A stretch of DNA of 8,552 nt from an uncultured Campylobacter sp. (GTDB lineage Bacteria; Campylobacterota; Campylobacteria; Campylobacterales; Campylobacteraceae). Shown here one piece after another: positions 5,106-8,552 of this stretch; within the stretch, counting starts at the first letter, position 1, and every line of letters starts with the position of its first letter. Under the pieces are notes generated by a model, which did no database searches, was not told the origin of the DNA, and was given only the letters and a program-made list of their open reading frames with translations. Both the position numbers and the translations under genes were made by a program. The stretch is from NCBI RefSeq assembly GCF_938045535.1, contig NZ_CALIMQ010000036.1:1-8552 (forward strand), given 5' to 3'.

Positions 5106-5840
5106 CTATGCGATGTTAGTGTAAACTGCCTGCACGTCGTCGTCATCCTCTAGCCGCTCGAGCAGTGCGTCTATGTCGCCCAGCTGCTCCTCGCTAAATT
5201 CGTGCTTTTCGTTGGCGACGAATTTTAAGCTTGCGCTGATGATCTCAAGCCCTATCTTTTCGATCCCTTCGTTTAGAGTGCCGAAGCTTTCGTATTCGCC
5301 GTAGATTAGAAGCGTCTTTTCGAGCTCGCCCTTGTCGTTTTCAAACTCGTTGATCTCAAGCTCGCTAAGACCGAAGTCGATGAGCTCAAGCTCCAGCTCC
5401 TCAATGTCGCGGCTCGGCAGCTTGGTCTCAAAAACGGCCTTGTGCGAAAACATAAATTTTAAACTGCCGCTCGGCAAAAACTCGCCCTTGGCTTTGTTTA
5501 AAATCGACTTTACGTTCGCGACGGTGCGGGTTGGGTTGTCGGTGGCGCATTCGATTATTAAAAGCGCGCCGTGTGGCGCCTTGCCGTCGTAAAAGATCGT
5601 TTTGATATCGGCGCTATCCTTACCGCTAGCGCGCTTGATAGCCGCGTCGATGTTGTCTTTGGGCATATTTTGCGCCTTTGCCGTGGCGATCGCGGCGCGC
5701 AGTTTGGAGTTCATCAGCGGATCTTCGCCGCCCTCTTTCGCAGCCATCGTTATGGCCTTGCCCAGTTTTGGGAAAAGTTTGCTCATCTTCCCCCATCTAG
5801 CTTCTTTTGAAGCGCGTCTGTATTCAAAAGCTCGTCCCAT
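5106..5840 (-). CDS. yebC: YebC/PmpR/TACO1-family protein
   Basis: A 244-residue protein of normal family length. The N-terminus MGRAFEYRRASKEARWGKMS replaces the more common AGHSKWANIK form and is, as I recall, the variant seen in Campylobacter and Helicobacter. Other family blocks are KLGKAITMAAKEGG (25-38), NSKLRAAIATAKAQNMPKDN (44-63), IKRASG (68-73), YDGKAPHGALLIIE (84-97), TDNPTRT (100-106) and GSLKFMF (125-131); the acidic C-terminus includes EDDDDVQAVYTN. The family was long annotated as a transcriptional regulator (PmpR); mitochondrial TACO1 and later bacterial work point to a ribosome-associated role in translating difficult, proline-rich stretches. The start has AAGGA 6 bases before ATG. 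It heads an operon with ppiB and acpS, divergent from copZ-copA. A role in translation fits the folding enzyme next to it. Confidence 0.94.
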   Translation of the reverse strand: MGRAFEYRRASKEARWGKMSKLFPKLGKAITMAAKEGGEDPLMNSKLRAAIATAKAQNMPKDNIDAAIKRASGKDSADIKTIFYDGKAPHGALLIIECATDNPTRTVANVKSILNKAKGEFLPSGSLKFMFSHKAVFETKLPSRDIEELELELIDFGLSELEINEFENDKGELEKTLLIYGEYESFGTLNEGIEKIGLEIISASLKFVANEKHEFSEEQLGDIDALLERLEDDDDVQAVYTNIA

Positions 5841-5873
5841 AAAATTCCTTAAAGCTTAAATTTAAAACGGGTG

Positions 5874-5893
5874 ATTATAACGAAAAACCCTTA
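5874..5893 (-). promoter_or_regulatory. Promoter of the yebC-ppiB-acpS operon
   Basis: On the minus strand, GGGTTTTTCGTTATAAT ends in a perfect TATAAT (5874-5879) preceded by a T-run and an upstream G, the extended -10 layout of this group. It lies about 33 bases before the yebC ATG. It is back-to-back with the copZ promoter, about 60 bases apart. Confidence 0.7.
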
Positions 5894-5913
5894 AATTTCA
5901 GGAGCGGGCGTTA

Positions 5914-5942
5914 AAATAAAATTTATTAAAAAGTAGTATAAG
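5914..5942 (+). promoter_or_regulatory. Probable promoter of the copZ-copA operon
   Basis: TATAAG at 5937-5942 is the best -10 candidate, with AT-rich sequence upstream and a predicted start near 5949, giving a leader of about 24 bases with AAGGAG just before copZ. Expression of such operons is usually copper-induced, but I see no clear dyad operator of CueR or CsoR type and no regulator gene in the window. Confidence 0.5.
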
Positions 5943-5972
5943 TTTTGAAATTTTAATCCAAAGGAGAGACCC

Positions 5973-6197
5973 ATGGCTTTGAAACAAAGCGTAAAATTTA
6001 AGGCGCAAAATATCCACTGCGAAAACTGCGCGAGGACGATCAAAAACGCGCTTAAGGACGATTTCGGCGAGATCGAGGTGGACGTGGCAAGCGGAGTGGT
6101 GAGTTTAAGCTTAGATCCGCGCGACGAGGCTAAATTTAAAGAGGAGATGGACGATTTGGGCTTTAGCGTCGTAGAAAAGCTGTCCTGCGAAAACTAA
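5973..6197 (+). CDS. copZ: CopZ-like copper chaperone (HMA domain)
   Basis: A 74-residue soluble cytoplasmic protein made of one heavy-metal-associated domain. It carries copper(I) on two cysteines and hands it to the exporter CopA. The metal motif is NIHCENC, with Cys16 and Cys19 at the end of the first strand. The usual MxCxxC methionine is replaced by Ile14; Helicobacter CopP, as I recall it, has a similar change. A third cysteine lies near the C-terminus (SCEN). The start follows AAAGGAGAG by a good distance. The stop is three bases before copA, so the two form one operon, probably translationally coupled. Copper is the best guess for the metal because of the partner ATPase. Confidence 0.9.
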   Translation: MALKQSVKFKAQNIHCENCARTIKNALKDDFGEIEVDVASGVVSLSLDPRDEAKFKEEMDDLGFSVVEKLSCEN

Positions 6198-6200
6198 CGG

Positions 6201-8378
6201 ATGTCAAGCAAAATCACTCTAAATATCGTCGGGATGAGCTGCGTAAACTGCTCCAATGCGATCGAGCGGGTAAGTCGCAAGATCGAGGGGGTGCAGGAGG
6301 CGCACGTAAATTTCGCAAACGGCAGCGGCGAGTTCGTACTTGCTGATCCGGCGCTTGAGGAGACGCTAAAAGCCAAGATCAAAAAGCTGGGCTATGATAT
6401 CGCCGTGGATTACGAGGATTTGGAGCGCAAAAAGCGGCGCAACCTCAAAGCGGCGCTATTTAGGCTTATTCTCGCTCTCATTTTAGCCGCGGCGGTAATG
6501 GCGGTGGAGATGAGCGGGTTTTTGAGCTTCGTCCCAAAGGCGCTACTTTGCGCGGCGATGGCGTGCGTGAGCCTATTTTACTGCGGCAAAAACTTCTTTT
6601 ATCACGCTTACGGCTCTCTGAAAAACAGAAGCTTCGATATGAACGTGCTCGTGGCGATGGGAAGCTTTTTTGCGTTTGCTTATTCGCTAACGGCCGCGGC
6701 GTGGGTCTATACGCACGGCGCACAGAACGAATTTACCAATCTTTATTTCTCGTCCGCCTCGATGATAATCGCCTTTATTTCTCTCGGCAAATACCTAGAA
6801 GAGCGCAGCAAGATGAAGGCGAACGACTACATCAAGGGGCTAATCGATCTAAGCCCTAAAACCGCGCTTTTGATCAAAGACGACGGCACGATAGCCGAAG
6901 TGCGCGCAGAAGCGCTAAAGCCGGGTGATAAGGTGCTCGTAAAAAACGGCTCGCGCATCCCTTGCGACGGGCTTATCGTGGAAGGCGGCGCGCAGATCGA
7001 CACTTCGCTCATCAGCGGCGAGAGCTTGGCGGTTTATAAAAGCGTGGGCGATGAGGTAAATGCAGGCTGCGTCAGCACCGACGGCGTCATCTACGTGAAG
7101 GTGACGAAATTCCCGCATCAGACGCTGCTTGCCGAGATTAAAAATCTGCTAAACGAGGCGGGCAATAAAAAGATGCCGATCGCGCGCTTTGCGGATAAAA
7201 TTTCAAATATCTTCGTGCCCGCGGTGATTTTGATCGCGCTTGCTAGCTTTATAGCGTGGATGGCGCTTGACGGGCGGCTCTCATATGCCGCATCCGCCGC
7301 TATCTGCGTGCTTATCATCTCCTGCCCATGCGCGCTAGGTCTTGCGACGCCGATTGCGATCGTTTGCGCGATCTCAAACGCCGCAAAGGCTGGAATTTTA
7401 ATTAAAAATCCCGAAATTTTAGAAATTTTAAAGGACGCGGACGTCGCGGTTTTCGATAAAACAGGCACGCTTAGCAAGGGCGAAATTTCGGTAAGCTTCA
7501 GCGATCTGAGCGCCCAAGATCTCTACTCTCTAGCAAGCGCGCAAAAGCTTAGCGAGCATCCGATCTCAAAGGCGATCGTAAAATTTGCCGAGCTGAAATT
7601 CGGCGAAATTTCTAAGCTTAACGGCGAGTTCGAAAGCATCGCGGGCAAGGGGATCGTCGCTAAAAATCCCACCGGCGAAATTCTTTGCGGCAGCGCGGGC
7701 TTTCTGCGCGAGCGCGGCGTAGATGCGGGCGTCGAAATAGAAGCAGAGGAGCTTTTAGATAAGGGCTTCGGCGTCGTTTATTGCGCGATAGGCGGCTCGT
7801 ACGCGGGCTTTATCGCATTTAGCGACGAGATCAGAGCCGAAGCGCGGGATGTAGTGCAGGCACTGCAAAAAAGAGGCGTAAAAACCGTCATGCTAACGGG
7901 CGATAACGCCAAAACGGCAAATTTCGTCGCTCGCAGCCTCGGCATCGACGAGGTAAGAAGCGGAGTGCTTCCAAGCGGCAAATATGAGTTCATCAAATCC
8001 CTGACGGACGAGGGCAAGCGGGTGCTTTTCGTGGGCGACGGCGTCAATGACGCACCAAGCTTAAAAGCCGCTAGTATCGGTGTCGCGATGAACGGCGGCA
8101 GCGACGTAGCCAAGGGCGCGGGCGACGCGATCTTTATAAAAAACGACCTTGCAAGCGTGCTATATCTATTTCGCCTATCGGAAGCTGCCATGCGGACGAT
8201 CAAGCAAAACCTCTTCTGGGCGCTGTTTTACAACGCCGTATGTATCCCGATCGCGGCAGGCGCGCTATATCCAGCGCTTGGCGTGCTTTTAAAGCCGATG
8301 TACGGCGCTGCAGCGATGTGCTTTAGCTCCGTGACGGTCGTGTTAAATTCCATCAGATTAAAATTCGCTAAATTTTAA
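6201..8378 (+). CDS. copA: Copper-exporting P1B-type ATPase
   Basis: A 725-residue inner-membrane pump that exports Cu(I) at the cost of ATP. One N-terminal HMA domain carries GMSCVNC (11-17). Eight membrane helices follow, with CPC at 375-377 in the ion path and the P1B-1 copper signatures Tyr-Asn (677-678) and Met706 with Ser709-Ser710 in the last two helices, favouring Cu(I) over zinc or cadmium. Catalytic parts are DKTGT with phosphorylated Asp419, SEHP (451-454) in the nucleotide domain, TGDN (566-569) and GDGVND (612-617). The actuator motif reads SGES (272-275) instead of the usual TGES, a conservative change. Length is normal. The start sits three bases after the copZ stop with almost no Shine-Dalgarno, suggesting coupled translation. 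No intrinsic terminator with a T-run is clear downstream. Confidence 0.96.
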   Translation: MSSKITLNIVGMSCVNCSNAIERVSRKIEGVQEAHVNFANGSGEFVLADPALEETLKAKIKKLGYDIAVDYEDLERKKRRNLKAALFRLILALILAAAVMAVEMSGFLSFVPKALLCAAMACVSLFYCGKNFFYHAYGSLKNRSFDMNVLVAMGSFFAFAYSLTAAAWVYTHGAQNEFTNLYFSSASMIIAFISLGKYLEERSKMKANDYIKGLIDLSPKTALLIKDDGTIAEVRAEALKPGDKVLVKNGSRIPCDGLIVEGGAQIDTSLISGESLAVYKSVGDEVNAGCVSTDGVIYVKVTKFPHQTLLAEIKNLLNEAGNKKMPIARFADKISNIFVPAVILIALASFIAWMALDGRLSYAASAAICVLIISCPCALGLATPIAIVCAISNAAKAGILIKNPEILEILKDADVAVFDKTGTLSKGEISVSFSDLSAQDLYSLASAQKLSEHPISKAIVKFAELKFGEISKLNGEFESIAGKGIVAKNPTGEILCGSAGFLRERGVDAGVEIEAEELLDKGFGVVYCAIGGSYAGFIAFSDEIRAEARDVVQALQKRGVKTVMLTGDNAKTANFVARSLGIDEVRSGVLPSGKYEFIKSLTDEGKRVLFVGDGVNDAPSLKAASIGVAMNGGSDVAKGAGDAIFIKNDLASVLYLFRLSEAAMRTIKQNLFWALFYNAVCIPIAAGALYPALGVLLKPMYGAAAMCFSSVTVVLNSIRLKFAKF

Positions 8379-8410
8379 CGCGACGGATTTTGCGCTAGAC
8401 GCGGAATTTT

Positions 8411-8439
8411 GCGCGGCGAAATTTTAATTTACTCCGCGC
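8411..8439. repeat. Hairpin after copA with GC-rich outer and AT-rich inner stem
   Basis: GCGCGG (8411-8416) pairs with CCGCGC (8434-8439), and within it AAATT (8419-8423) pairs with AATTT (8426-8430). There is no T-run on either strand, so a rho-independent terminator is uncertain, though the hairpin may protect the 3' end of the copA transcript. Confidence 0.45.
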
Positions 8440-8446
8440 AAAACGC

Positions 8447-8516
8447 GCAAAATTTTATCCCGCGGCTAATCGCGCGCGAAATTCCGCGGGATTAGCGCTG
8501 CTTGCAAAATTTTATC
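8447..8516. repeat. Pair of 13-bp direct repeats, 57 bp apart
   Basis: GCAAAATTTTATC is exact at 8447-8459 and 8504-8516. Both are soon followed by a related word, GCGGCTAATC (8462-8471) and GCGATTAATC (from about 8519), so this looks like a degenerate tandem duplication of about 57 bp. Confidence 0.65.
8457..8496. repeat. Two overlapping, mutually exclusive inverted repeats
   Basis: ATCCCGCGG (8457-8465) is a perfect inverted match of CCGCGGGAT (8484-8492). Offset from it, GCTAATC (8465-8471) is a perfect inverted match of GATTAGC (8490-8496). The arms share bases, so only one hairpin can form at a time. The role is unknown. Confidence 0.55.
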
Positions 8517-8552
8517 TTGCGATTAATCTGGCGTAAAATTTCGTGAATTCCG

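Noticed and set aside
7118..8203. Long minus-strand ORFs opposite copA
   Set aside because: They are shadows of a well-conserved ATPase frame; low-complexity Ser/Ala-rich products without domains.

Overview
The window reads as chromosomal DNA of a high-GC oral-type Campylobacter (Campylobacterota), such as the gracilis/showae/rectus group; the species is an inference. The signs are class II DAHP synthase, the MGRAFEYRR-type YebC N-terminus, a CopZ-CopA pair like that of Campylobacter/Helicobacter, extended -10 promoters of the form TTTnGnTATAAT, and the word AAATTT/AAATTTTA recurring in coding and non-coding DNA.

The first ~225 bases do not fit the rest. They encode an open fragment of a Gram-positive (Streptococcus-like) G5-domain surface protein: the end of one G5 repeat and the start of another, breaking off in mid-domain where Campylobacter-style sequence begins. 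I counted about 42% GC here and about 35% in the next ORF (232-477); the remaining genes look clearly GC-richer. An assembly or library chimera between two oral bacteria is the simplest reading.

From left to right the rest holds: a small AT-rich ORF with a CxxC...CxxC motif and membrane segments (232-477, +); a minus-strand pair made of rarD (EamA-family transporter) and a membrane-anchored protein of unknown function whose start lies inside the end of rarD; divergently, a class II DAHP synthase (first shikimate-pathway step) with a clear promoter and a terminator whose loop carries its stop codon; about 1 kb without a credible gene, rich in AAATTTTA words, short repeats and hairpins, interrupted by a compositionally different stretch at about 3690-3968; a minus-strand operon yebC-ppiB-acpS (translation factor, cyclophilin, holo-ACP synthase); and divergently a copper operon copZ-copA. 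The window ends in 174 bases of hairpins and direct repeats after copA.

Functionally this is mostly housekeeping plus copper export. CopZ and CopA form one unit: a small HMA chaperone feeding a P1B-type ATPase. I found no CRISPR array, tRNA, rRNA, transposase, integrase or convincing new multi-gene system. The most notable items are the chimeric left end, the repeat-structured non-coding DNA, the unknown protein coupled to rarD, and an in-frame 12-bp duplication in acpS.
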